Positions 33,055-40,408 of a stretch of 43,426 nucleotides of DNA are shown here, one piece after another (position 1 is the first letter of the stretch; each line of letters begins with the position of its first letter). The notes under the pieces are model-generated. The model was not told where the DNA came from, did no database searches, and worked only from the letters and a program-made list of their open reading frames with translations. Both the position numbers and the translations under genes were made by a program. The stretch spans positions 1 to 43,426 of the forward strand of contig JAMCRD010000002.1 in the NCBI GenBank assembly GCA_023380475.1, read 5' to 3'. This DNA is from Patescibacteria group bacterium (GTDB lineage Bacteria > Patescibacteriota > Minisyncoccia > UBA6257 > Colwellbacteraceae).

Positions 33055-33213
33055 TTGACATGGTGTCGCATTTATTGTATTTTAAGACACTCTTTAAAAA
33101 TCAATTAACCATTAGCAAAAGGCTTCAAGTAAGCCGGATGTTGATTAAAGGTCGAACCTTAATTAATCGCCGGCTTACTTAAAGAGTGTGAGCTAGGCGG
33201 TTTTAGTAAATGT
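33055..33213 (+). promoter_or_regulatory. Promoter and structured leader with AAAGGTCG, copy 5
   Basis: TTGACA (33055-33060), 17 bases, TATTTT (33078-33083); start near 33090. The leader begins with ACACTCTTT (33087-33095), which pairs with AAAGAGTGT (33181-33189). Inside, AAGTAAGCCGG (33127-33137) pairs with CCGGCTTACTT (33170-33180), and the apex holds AAAGGTCG (33147-33154) in AAGGT-CGA-ACCTT. The motif ends 59 bases before ATG 33214. ACTCTTTAAAAATC also resembles a boxA antitermination site. Confidence 0.6.
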
Positions 33214-33720
33214 ATGAATCTCGATCAAGAAAGAAAGATCAGCGCAGTGTGGGTGTTGGTATTCGTTTTAGTAGTTGTGATACTTGTAGCGATCTTTGCG
33301 TCCCTCAACAACACAAACTATGTATCCAGCGGATACTCTCCAGTTTGCGATATAGGTACTTCAACTAGTCAGATTGTGACTGCGCCGCGCGATCAGGTAT
33401 ATGAGTGTCTAGCCGAAAACGGCAACTTGTACACGAAGGACACCCAAGGGAATGTATACAAGGTATGGCCGATTTCTAGCAAATTGGACACACTGTCGGT
33501 TGATACTCTGCAATCTGTGTACTACAGAATAACCGGTAAAAAGGATGTCCATAACGATGCAAGCACAATCGCCGAGGATATACTAGCCGCCGCATACAAC
33601 GCGCCGCATGGGGCCAACATCCCGGAGATAAACGTGGATATAACCGGGACGTGGCCCAATCTGAGTGCGAGTTACGTGTATGGACCCTCGAACGCAGTTC
33701 TTCTGTACAGCTCGAAATAA
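33214..33720 (+). CDS. Membrane-anchored secreted protein, unknown
   Basis: 168 residues. MNLDQERKISAVWVLVFVLV is a signal-anchor, followed by an extracytoplasmic domain with two early cysteines (SPVCDIG, YECLAENG). The rest is moderately polar with no recognised fold. A complete unit: promoter, structured leader, gene, terminator. Confidence 0.72.
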   Translation: MNLDQERKISAVWVLVFVLVVVILVAIFASLNNTNYVSSGYSPVCDIGTSTSQIVTAPRDQVYECLAENGNLYTKDTQGNVYKVWPISSKLDTLSVDTLQSVYYRITGKKDVHNDASTIAEDILAAAYNAPHGANIPEINVDITGTWPNLSASYVYGPSNAVLLYSSK

Positions 33721-33744
33721 CCTCTGTTAATGGACGGTGACGGA

Positions 33745-33769
33745 GCCCCAAGTTACACTTGGGGCTTTT
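33745..33769 (+). terminator. Intrinsic terminator
   Basis: GCCCCAAGT-TAC-ACTTGGGGC followed by TTTT. Confidence 0.88.
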
Positions 33770-33810
33770 CGTGTCCCGCATTTTCCCCATATGGTTAACT
33801 GTACGATTTC

Positions 33811-33915
33811 TTGACAGACACACCTACACATTGTATAAACTCTACTATAAAGGTCGCTTCCTGCTCAGGGCATAGTTGCAACGGGGAGCGGACTCCTTCG
33901 TTGCTTTTAAATATT
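33811..33915 (+). promoter_or_regulatory. Near-consensus promoter and leader with AAAGGTCG, copy 6
   Basis: TTGACA (33811-33816), exactly 17 bases, TATAAA (33834-33839); start near 33846. AAAGGTCG at 33849-33856 is almost at the RNA 5' end and 59 bases before ATG 33916. A second hairpin, GCAACG-GGAG ... CTCC-CGTTGC (33878-33904), lies just before the start codon and would compete with ribosome access. Confidence 0.65.
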
Positions 33916-34221
33916 ATGAAAACAAGCACGTTCTTCCTGATCTTGGTTGGAGTGTTAGCGGCGATGTTCGCGGCAACATATCTGCTGTATGGGCCTCCGC
34001 TGGTGGTTCATGCCGTCGGTGATGCTTGGATAATCAAGAATGGTTTCACGCTGAATATGGTTAGCATGGATTGCTATGACAACTACGGCAACAAGATCAT
34101 AGCCCGCTCGAGGTGGTTTACCGACAGCGTGATCAACTTGCCGGGTGTTACAACGGTGAAGTGCTATCCTTATTTCGGCCTTGGATTGCCTATGGTCGCA
34201 ACCCGCGACGATGTGCGGTGA
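33916..34221 (+). CDS. Small secreted protein with signal peptide
   Basis: 101 residues from ATG 33916; an upstream in-frame start at 33811 is excluded because it coincides with the promoter. MKTSTFFLILVGVLAAMFAATYLL is a signal peptide or anchor. The domain holds two cysteines (MDCYDNYG, VKCYPYFG) that could pair. Unknown family. Own promoter and terminator. Confidence 0.72.
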   Translation: MKTSTFFLILVGVLAAMFAATYLLYGPPLVVHAVGDAWIIKNGFTLNMVSMDCYDNYGNKIIARSRWFTDSVINLPGVTTVKCYPYFGLGLPMVATRDDVR

Positions 34222-34243
34222 AGTGAGACATGAATGCTGTTCG

Positions 34244-34272
34244 ATAAAAGCCTGTTTATAACAGGCTTTTAT
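34244..34272 (+). terminator. Intrinsic terminator
   Basis: ATAAAAGCCTG-TTTATAA-CAGGCTTTTAT, 22 bases after the stop. Confidence 0.85.
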
Positions 34273-34314
34273 ATGTGGCTGGATTGTAAGAGTACGGTCC
34301 CCACATCGATCGAT

Positions 34315-34485
34315 TTGACTGATACCTCAAAATATGTTATACATAATCAACTCTGTTCGTTTATAACTTATCCATCTAAAACCTCTTTGAGGCGTGGGTA
34401 AAAGGAGTTATTATTACAAAGGTCGAACCTTAAATGAGTTAGCTCCTCCACGTTTCGAATGAAGACGGAGGATGCTAGTAAAGAT
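34315..34485 (+). promoter_or_regulatory. Promoter and structured leader with AAAGGTCG, copy 7
   Basis: TTGACT (34315-34320), 17 bases, TATACA (34338-34343). The leader has a CCTC-TTT-GAGG hairpin, then CGTGG and GGAG pairing with CTCC and CCACG, enclosing AAAGGTCG (34418-34425) in AAGGT-CGA-ACCTT. The motif lies 60 bases before ATG 34486. The last bases, TAGTAAAGATATG, resemble TAGTAAATGTATG of the leader at 33214. Confidence 0.6.
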
Positions 34486-35007
34486 ATGAAGAAAAGAATC
34501 CTTGTGTACATCCTGATAGCAGTTCTGATATTTGTTGCTGTTGTCGCTGTCAAACTTGGTCAGGAGGGGAATAAGTACAACCCACCGGTCAAAAAAATCC
34601 CGACTAACATGAGCTTCACCGGCAACGTTAGTTCGTCAATCGCCGGAGCGAGTGTGAATGTGGAAGTTCTCCAATCATCCGGGATGCTATCTGTGACAGG
34701 ACAAAAAGGCAACCAAAGCGCTATCGAGGTTTTTGGCCCGGCCGAACTTAGGATAACTTATAACATAAGCAAGAGCGGGTGCATGATTTCTAACGGTCCG
34801 GAAGATCCGCAATTCGGTTCGCCAACATTAGGCCAATCCAGTAATATCGTAGATCTTCCCGCCAATAACGGTAGCGAGACAGTTTACTACTCTTACGTGG
34901 TAGCCTGTAAAAACTCCAACGGCGGATTTACTGCCAGCAGTTCGCCTGAGGTCAATGTGTCTGTACCGAATATCTCGCAGTACATCGGGACTGGGACTAA
35001 TAAGTAG
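34486..35007 (+). CDS. Membrane-anchored secreted protein, unknown
   Basis: 173 residues from ATG 34486 (ATG 34459 would add nine). 34486 is preferred because it keeps the 60-base distance from the AAAGGTCG motif and starts MKKRILVYILIAVLIFVAV, a clean signal-anchor. A beta-rich domain follows (AELRITYNISKSGCMISNG; YYSYVVACKNSNGG), resembling an Ig-like fold with one pair of cysteines. Terminator after the gene. Confidence 0.72.
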   Translation: MKKRILVYILIAVLIFVAVVAVKLGQEGNKYNPPVKKIPTNMSFTGNVSSSIAGASVNVEVLQSSGMLSVTGQKGNQSAIEVFGPAELRITYNISKSGCMISNGPEDPQFGSPTLGQSSNIVDLPANNGSETVYYSYVVACKNSNGGFTASSSPEVNVSVPNISQYIGTGTNK

Positions 35008-35063
35008 ACTTCTACTACGATGATATAGGTAAGTTCTAGCATGCGCTAGATGGATTTGAGATG

Positions 35064-35092
35064 AAACAACCCACTTCAAGAGTGGGTTGTTT
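35064..35092 (+). terminator. Intrinsic terminator
   Basis: AAACAACCCACT-TCAAG-AGTGGGTTGTTT, nearly the same hairpin as 27402-27429. Just before it TCTAGC-ATGC-GCTAGA forms another palindrome. Confidence 0.85.
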
Positions 35093-35123
35093 CTATGTTT
35101 TATGGTACACTTTTAGTACTAAG

Positions 35124-36509
35124 ATGATGGAGGGTGACCGCCTTAGCAAACTTAAGTTTAAATTATTGTCAATCTCAGTCTTAATATTGATATCGGTTCT
35201 AACGCTAGGCGCTGTTGTTGCGGAGGCTGCTGACTATCCACCCACCCAATCCCCGATTTCATGGAACAACCCAAATACTCTAGAGGGATATACGTTATAT
35301 CTTCCTATATGGAATAACCCTGGGATTTTAACGAGTAACCCATCTGGTATGACGGGGGGAGTCACTAATCCCATAGCATTTGCAGCCAATAAGTTCTTTA
35401 CCGTACCAGTGTCCGCTCTTATAAGCGAGACTAATGGCGACTCCAGCTTTACTAATTTAGTAAGTTGTGACTTCCTCCTTGACGGGGTGGAATACCCCGC
35501 CAAATCTGGGAGACAAGTAGGTACAAGTTTATTTGGTAACTATTCGGTGTTGACCTTTAAATTTAATCCTTTGCCCACCCTAAACATCGGGAATCATAAC
35601 CTTAAAGCGTACTGCCATTTATCGGACAAAGGCATAATAGAAGATTACAATAACGTTTATATTGTTAGCGGGTCATCGTCACCACAGCCACTGCAAGAGA
35701 GCTTAGAGTATGGTTCTGTATCGAATTCAGCGGACGGTTATAGTCTTGGGCTATTGATTGATGGAAATCCTGGTGTGGTTAGTTCTACTTACAAGGCCGT
35801 GGCTGCTATCTCCAGTAAATTTATCGTAGTCGCGCCGTATGCATACACCCAACAACAATTAGATTCTTCTAGTATAACGGCCTATATCGACACACCTTTT
35901 CAATTATTCGGCACCGCGAAGGTTTCTAGTTGTTCGTATAGCATCACTAACCTAGACATAGAATCTACACAGAGCCAAACTATAAACGGTACTGATATTA
36001 GTTACACTAGCTTGGGTCTATTCTCCGGTAGCCAAGCCGCTGTTAGACTTAGTCCACCACGGATGTCGTTACTTCCCGGGAACTATAAATTTGATTTTTC
36101 CTGCACATTGCCCGATGGGAAGACTGCGATAGAAGATTATAGCTATATATATCTGCCATCTCAGTATAGTTCCGCTTGTGTATCTCCGAATATAGCCCTC
36201 TCTCCCTCTGGCTCTCAAACAGCAAACTCATGTACGCCAGTGAGTGAAACCGTCCAGTATACAACCTCATCTGGCGGCAGCGGCGGCAGTTGTGTCGGCA
36301 GTCATGGTGGATCGATTCCTATAGATCAGAGCGGCTCCTTCACGACCCCAGCCGTATCTCCTGGTAACACATACCAATACGGCATAACTTGCACCAATAC
36401 TTGCGGCCAGAGCGCCTCAGCTGGTGGTTCCTTTACTGTTGTTCAACCCCCGGGTCAAACCACCACCAGCAACCCAGTGACTCCGTATATAGACATTAAG
36501 GCGCAATGA
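35124..36509 (+). CDS. Secreted multidomain protein with two internal repeats
   Basis: 461 residues from ATG 35124; an in-frame start at 35061 is rejected because it lies inside the preceding terminator. Signal peptide FKLLSISVLILISVLTL ending near VVAEAADYP. Two homologous units follow, ~130 and ~150 residues: each opens with G-Y-(T/S)-L and NPG, and ends LSDKGIIEDYNNVYI or LPDGKTAIEDYSYIYL. A cysteine-containing Ig-like domain (residues ~350-445) is C-terminal. Probably on the cell surface; function unknown. Its stop overlaps the next ATG by four bases. Confidence 0.75.
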   Translation: MMEGDRLSKLKFKLLSISVLILISVLTLGAVVAEAADYPPTQSPISWNNPNTLEGYTLYLPIWNNPGILTSNPSGMTGGVTNPIAFAANKFFTVPVSALISETNGDSSFTNLVSCDFLLDGVEYPAKSGRQVGTSLFGNYSVLTFKFNPLPTLNIGNHNLKAYCHLSDKGIIEDYNNVYIVSGSSSPQPLQESLEYGSVSNSADGYSLGLLIDGNPGVVSSTYKAVAAISSKFIVVAPYAYTQQQLDSSSITAYIDTPFQLFGTAKVSSCSYSITNLDIESTQSQTINGTDISYTSLGLFSGSQAAVRLSPPRMSLLPGNYKFDFSCTLPDGKTAIEDYSYIYLPSQYSSACVSPNIALSPSGSQTANSCTPVSETVQYTTSSGGSGGSCVGSHGGSIPIDQSGSFTTPAVSPGNTYQYGITCTNTCGQSASAGGSFTVVQPPGQTTTSNPVTPYIDIKAQ

Positions 36510-37618
36510 CGAGATTACCTATAAATAAAAAGGTGTTTGTGATTATCGCGGTTGCAGTGATAGCAACCAGCGGCTTGGTTGCTGTAGATCTTACTCACTC
36601 TCCGAGAGCCATGGCAGCTACCTGCAACCCCAACTCACTGCAACCTGTCCAGTATGGAGAACAAGACTCAGCTGTTGCCGACGCTCAAGCTTGCCTTATC
36701 CAACTCAATTACAGCATACCTGCTGGAGCCACCGGCTATTATGGCGATCAGACCGTGAATGCTGTTATACAGTTCTATAAATCGTGGTACGGAACGTGGA
36801 ATGGTCAGAATATCGGCCCGTTGGGAGTGCAGCAGTTGAAGAATGATGTTGCTGCCCAGTCAACTCAACAGCAGACCTCTTCCAGCACCCCGAACAATAC
36901 GACCACCCAGACTACTTGTACTGCCCCCGGCAGCGGTACTCTCACCGTCCAGGCCGGACAAAGTTTCACCATTAATTGGTGTGCAGTAAACGTTAATTAT
37001 TGCGAAGTTGGCGGTCCTAATCTCAATACCACGAATTGCTTTGCCGGCAGTTCTCCTAACCAGTTTAACTCTTCACCGATAACCCTAAACGCCCCAGGCC
37101 AATACACTTACACAATCGTCGCGACTGGCCCGCCGGGGCAGCAAACGAGTGTCTGTACGAACTCGACGATAACTGGGATAACGAGCCCACCCAAGTCTGT
37201 TACCGTTACCGTTACAGCTGCTCCGCCCCAGCAGCAGACCACAGGGGGTAATACCCAACAGAACCTTGGGGGCGGCGCCAACTGTTCTCCATCCACTCTC
37301 TTGCCATGCTTCAACGAATGGAACCTACAAGCTATCAATCCACCTCTCCCAACCTGCAGCTTCACGGCCAATCCCAGCTCGGTCACCTCCCACCAGCCCT
37401 TCAGTCTGAACTGGTCCTGCAACAACATAACTACTTCTTGTATTGATCCTCTGAGCGGTCAGTCCCGATCGGGCTCTTCCGGTTCCGACCAGGTATCGGG
37501 AGGCATCACCCAGACCACTCCCTACGAGCTTATCTGCCAGGACAGCCAAGGCGACCTGGGTGTTGCTACCACCACCGTTACTCTCTTCAATCCTTATATC
37601 AAGGAGGTCAACCCATAA
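36506..37618 (+). CDS. Secreted peptidoglycan-binding protein with Ig-like domains
   Basis: 370 residues. Signal peptide (KVFVIIAVAVIATSGLVAV, cut near AMAATC). Residues ~45-115 (YGEQDSAVADAQACLIQLNY ... TGYYGDQTVNAVIQFYKSW) are a PG_binding_1 domain. After a Thr/Gln/Ser-rich linker come two Ig-like domains, one with FTINWCAVNVNYC and one with FSLNWSCNNITTSC ... YELICQDSQG, the paired-cysteine pattern seen repeatedly in this cluster. It likely attaches to the cell wall. Start overlaps the previous stop (ATGA), so the two are co-translated. Confidence 0.82.
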   Translation: MTRLPINKKVFVIIAVAVIATSGLVAVDLTHSPRAMAATCNPNSLQPVQYGEQDSAVADAQACLIQLNYSIPAGATGYYGDQTVNAVIQFYKSWYGTWNGQNIGPLGVQQLKNDVAAQSTQQQTSSSTPNNTTTQTTCTAPGSGTLTVQAGQSFTINWCAVNVNYCEVGGPNLNTTNCFAGSSPNQFNSSPITLNAPGQYTYTIVATGPPGQQTSVCTNSTITGITSPPKSVTVTVTAAPPQQQTTGGNTQQNLGGGANCSPSTLLPCFNEWNLQAINPPLPTCSFTANPSSVTSHQPFSLNWSCNNITTSCIDPLSGQSRSGSSGSDQVSGGITQTTPYELICQDSQGDLGVATTTVTLFNPYIKEVNP

Positions 37619-37620
37619 GG

Positions 37621-37626
37621 TATAAT
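37621..37626 (+). promoter_or_regulatory. TATAAT box upstream of the 556-residue gene
   Basis: TATAAT ends 13 bases before ATG 37640, so a second transcript with a very short leader is possible inside the cluster. An AAGGAGGT lies further upstream in the previous gene and is too distant to serve this start. Confidence 0.45.
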
Positions 37627-37639
37627 TAAGGCACGCACG

Positions 37640-39310
37640 ATGAGCAACAAGTTCATGTCCAGATTGGCGATAGGGGTGATAGCCGTGGCGGCTGCAGTCG
37701 TGTTCCTGCCCAAATCGCCGGTGTTGGCCGACTACAGCTCTACCTCAGGATCCATCAGTGGCGGACCTATCGGATACAACTACAGTTATTGGACACATAT
37801 CGGCCCCGATCCGTACCCGGAATGGTGGAATCCGACTAGTTTGTATGCGCCTGCAACCATTAGTATCACTGTGGGGGTGGGGGGTAATTTCCCCGGCACT
37901 GATCAGATGTCCATGGACTGTTCCGGCGGCAACAACTACACCCAGAGCGGTTCAGGCAGCGCCTCTTTCATAGGGGATGTATTCAATGTCGCGCCGGGCT
38001 ATTGGGATTATAACCAGGTCACTTTCCAGTGCAGCTATACATCCGGCGGCACGTATTTCCCGCACATCCATATAGTGCGCACCGGTACCGGCGGCTGTCC
38101 GCTCTATGAAGGGAGATGGAGCTATCCGGCTTGTCTGCCTTCAAGCGTAACCGCAACCACCGATTATTACCTGCCGTCATTTACGATTCTACAGAAGTCA
38201 TATTTTGTAAATATTTGGCCCAACAGCCAAAGCCCGTATGTTTCCACTGCACCGCAGAACGTGGGTTTTATCGTACAGGCATGGTGGAGTAATGGTTATT
38301 GTCCTCCTGGTGTTAATTGTGATTTTAGTGTAGGTGGACCTTTTGTTTATGACATTAACTGCGGTGATGGTTCGCCGGTAAAAAACGTAAGCGGGCTTGC
38401 CGGCGGTTCCACATATATAGGTAACATTACTTACAATTCGCGAAACCAACCCATTAGCAGTGCGGGGCAGTGGGTCTACAACGCGTTCAATACCGGTCCC
38501 GTCTGTGATTATGAAAATCCAGGAGTCTATAATGTCTCTATAGGTGCTGGTGAGGTCGACGGTACTGTCGGAGCCAGGGGTAGTGCGAAGGTGACCCTGC
38601 TGCCTTCCAAGCCGCTCTCGGTCAACGTGACCGCGGTGCCGACTAAAGGCAATACTGCCGAGACGCTGAGCGTCAAAGCAGACATATCAAATCTTATGCC
38701 TTCGGCGTATGACGGTTGGGGCCCAGTAGCAGTCGATCTCAGGTGCGATGGCAATCTGCCGTTGGAACAGGATTTAGCTGCCGGGGTCAACCCCAATGCG
38801 GCAGCCTACGTCTATGGCAGCGATGGTCAAATAAGTAATACCTACAATTTCAATTTCAACAGCGTGCCGCTCGCTTCGGCCACAACCACCACTTTTACCT
38901 GTAACTATGCCCAAGCCGGAACCCATACTCCGACGGTAGTCGTGACGCAGAACGGTAACATGGCTGCCGGGGGAACCACCGTGTATGTCCTGGGGCAACT
39001 CGATTGCCAGAATCCCACCGCCGCTCCGCAGAAATCACCGGCCGACTACACCCTAACTTGGGGTGTGCTCAACGCCGCCAGTTGTACCGCCAATACCCAC
39101 TACAGTGCGTTGCCAACCCAACAGCTCCCCGTCAATTACTGGAATACCAACCCAGCCAACGGCGAAGGTTTCTCGGGTTCGCAACCCACCAGTGGTTCGA
39201 TAACTTTTTACAGAGTCCAGCCGGGCAATTACACATATAACCTTGATTGTGTAAACAGCGACGGCACTCAAGAGGCCACCAACACCTGTCAGGTATTGGT
39301 TAAACCATAG
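37640..39310 (+). CDS. Large secreted protein with repeated beta-sandwich domains
   Basis: 556 residues. Signal peptide FMSRLAIGVIAVAAAVVFLP, cut near VLADYS. Several beta-rich modules follow: GVGGNFPGTDQMSMDCSGG, then FVYDINCGDGSPVKNVSG (a PKD-like pattern) and PLSVNVTAVPTKGNTAETL; the last ~95 residues have the YTLTWGVLNAASCTAN ... YNLDCVNSDG pattern shared with the previous protein. It is probably a surface or filament protein. 'TKGN' to 'CNYAQAGTHTPTVVVTQ' is a second PKD-like unit. Codon use is as in the neighbours. Confidence 0.75.
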   Translation: MSNKFMSRLAIGVIAVAAAVVFLPKSPVLADYSSTSGSISGGPIGYNYSYWTHIGPDPYPEWWNPTSLYAPATISITVGVGGNFPGTDQMSMDCSGGNNYTQSGSGSASFIGDVFNVAPGYWDYNQVTFQCSYTSGGTYFPHIHIVRTGTGGCPLYEGRWSYPACLPSSVTATTDYYLPSFTILQKSYFVNIWPNSQSPYVSTAPQNVGFIVQAWWSNGYCPPGVNCDFSVGGPFVYDINCGDGSPVKNVSGLAGGSTYIGNITYNSRNQPISSAGQWVYNAFNTGPVCDYENPGVYNVSIGAGEVDGTVGARGSAKVTLLPSKPLSVNVTAVPTKGNTAETLSVKADISNLMPSAYDGWGPVAVDLRCDGNLPLEQDLAAGVNPNAAAYVYGSDGQISNTYNFNFNSVPLASATTTTFTCNYAQAGTHTPTVVVTQNGNMAAGGTTVYVLGQLDCQNPTAAPQKSPADYTLTWGVLNAASCTANTHYSALPTQQLPVNYWNTNPANGEGFSGSQPTSGSITFYRVQPGNYTYNLDCVNSDGTQEATNTCQVLVKP

Positions 39311-39316
39311 CAAGAG

Positions 39317-39700
39317 ATGGACAATAACATTCCTGGTTCAACTAAAAACAAAGTCGCCCTCCGAGCACTGGTAGTAGCAGCGATAGTCATTATCCTCGCC
39401 GCTATTGTTTACTCCCTGTACAGTTCCGGGTTGATCTTTCCGAAAGTCACCGCAGCTGATGTTGCTATAGCGAACTGCAACTCGATACTGCCGCAGGCGG
39501 TGGTAGTGACCAGCGGCCAGCCTATCCTTTTTGAAAATAACGACGGTGCCAGCCACACTATATTTATAGGTGGCAGTTCGGTCGACATACCGGCCGGAAA
39601 GAGTGTCAGTTTCAATGCCAACCTGGCGTATGGCGCCGGAGCATATGGTTATGCCTGCGACGGGCGGCCTACGCCCGATCAAGTTATCGTCGTAAAATAA
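39317..39700 (+). CDS. Cupredoxin-like membrane-anchored protein (copy 1)
   Basis: 127 residues. N-terminal anchor (LRALVVAAIVIILAAIVYSLY), then a beta domain: PILFENNDGASHTIFIGG with the first histidine position, DIPAGKSVSFNANL, and YGYACDG with the cysteine position. Normal cupredoxins add a second histidine and often methionine after the cysteine; I see neither, so copper binding is doubtful. Close paralog of the next gene. Confidence 0.7.
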   Translation: MDNNIPGSTKNKVALRALVVAAIVIILAAIVYSLYSSGLIFPKVTAADVAIANCNSILPQAVVVTSGQPILFENNDGASHTIFIGGSSVDIPAGKSVSFNANLAYGAGAYGYACDGRPTPDQVIVVK

Positions 39701-39733
39701 AAACTGGTAAAATAGAACTTAAACTATAAAAGT

Positions 39734-40342
39734 ATGGACGAAATAATGCCGAGCACCCCAAAGAGTAAATGGTATATTTGGGTGGCTATAGCCGTAGTAG
39801 TCATTGCTGTTGCCGCGGGTGTTTATTACTACCTCGGTCGTCCTACGGCCGAGCAAGCTGGGGCAAAAGTTACCGTAACTATAAATAGCTGCAGTTCTAT
39901 CTCACCGCAGTCTGCCCCTTTGGGTATAGCCGACACTTTGGTTTTCCAAAACAATGATAAGATTGCTCATACCATTTCCATAGCCGGCAACGAGCTGGCA
40001 GTACCGTCCGGGGGATCGGTCGGCATGAAAGCCAGTCTGCTTAACTATGGGCCTGGAAGTTACAGTTATACCTGTGACGGTACGCTAATCGGCGACGAAA
40101 TTAACCTTATACAGACTCCGGGCAGTGCTCCTGCGAACACAACCGGCTTTAAAACTATGTATGATACACAAGCCTCGTCGACCCAAGTCTGTATCAAGAA
40201 TGCTTTGGGTTCCGAATTTACCCAGACTTATGGCGATACCGGTTATATACCATCATCAGCGGCCATAGTTGGGGTGCAGAGATGCCTAATTCCGGCCAGC
40301 GTTGGAGTCACGGCCGCCTCGAGTAGTAGCGGATCCAAGTAA
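39734..40342 (+). CDS. Cupredoxin-like membrane-anchored protein (copy 2) with C-terminal extension
   Basis: 202 residues. Anchor (KWYIWVAIAVVVIAVAAGVYY), then the same domain: TLVFQNNDKIAHTISIAG, AVPSGGSVGMKASL, YSYTCDG. A ~75-residue extension follows with two cysteines (TQVCIKN, VQRCLIP) and a Ser-rich tail. Same missing ligands as copy 1. Probably arose by tandem duplication. Confidence 0.7.
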   Translation: MDEIMPSTPKSKWYIWVAIAVVVIAVAAGVYYYLGRPTAEQAGAKVTVTINSCSSISPQSAPLGIADTLVFQNNDKIAHTISIAGNELAVPSGGSVGMKASLLNYGPGSYSYTCDGTLIGDEINLIQTPGSAPANTTGFKTMYDTQASSTQVCIKNALGSEFTQTYGDTGYIPSSAAIVGVQRCLIPASVGVTAASSSSGSK

Positions 40343-40367
40343 GTATTGTGTTTGATCAAGTTGAAAT

Positions 40368-40375
40368 AAAGGTCG
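40368..40375 (+). promoter_or_regulatory. AAAGGTCG leader motif, copy 8
   Basis: 33 bases before ATG 40409. Flanking AATAAA and TATTTATT can pair, with GGTCGAAGTCC at the apex, giving a small AT-rich hairpin. Confidence 0.45.
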
Positions 40376-40408
40376 AAGTCCGGTATTTATTAATTTATTT
40401 AAAGACAA

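Noticed and set aside
32694-33071. 125-residue minus-strand frame upstream of HerA
   Set aside because: Overlaps the HerA start in another frame and has no domain; only the short HTH remnant at 32855-32968, in a different frame, looks meaningful.
33811-33915. Longer N-terminus of the small secreted protein
   Set aside because: Coincides with a near-consensus promoter and leader hairpin; the signal peptide begins at 33916.
35061-35123. Longer N-terminus of the 461-residue surface protein
   Set aside because: Encoded by the preceding gene's terminator hairpin; a clean signal peptide begins after 35124.
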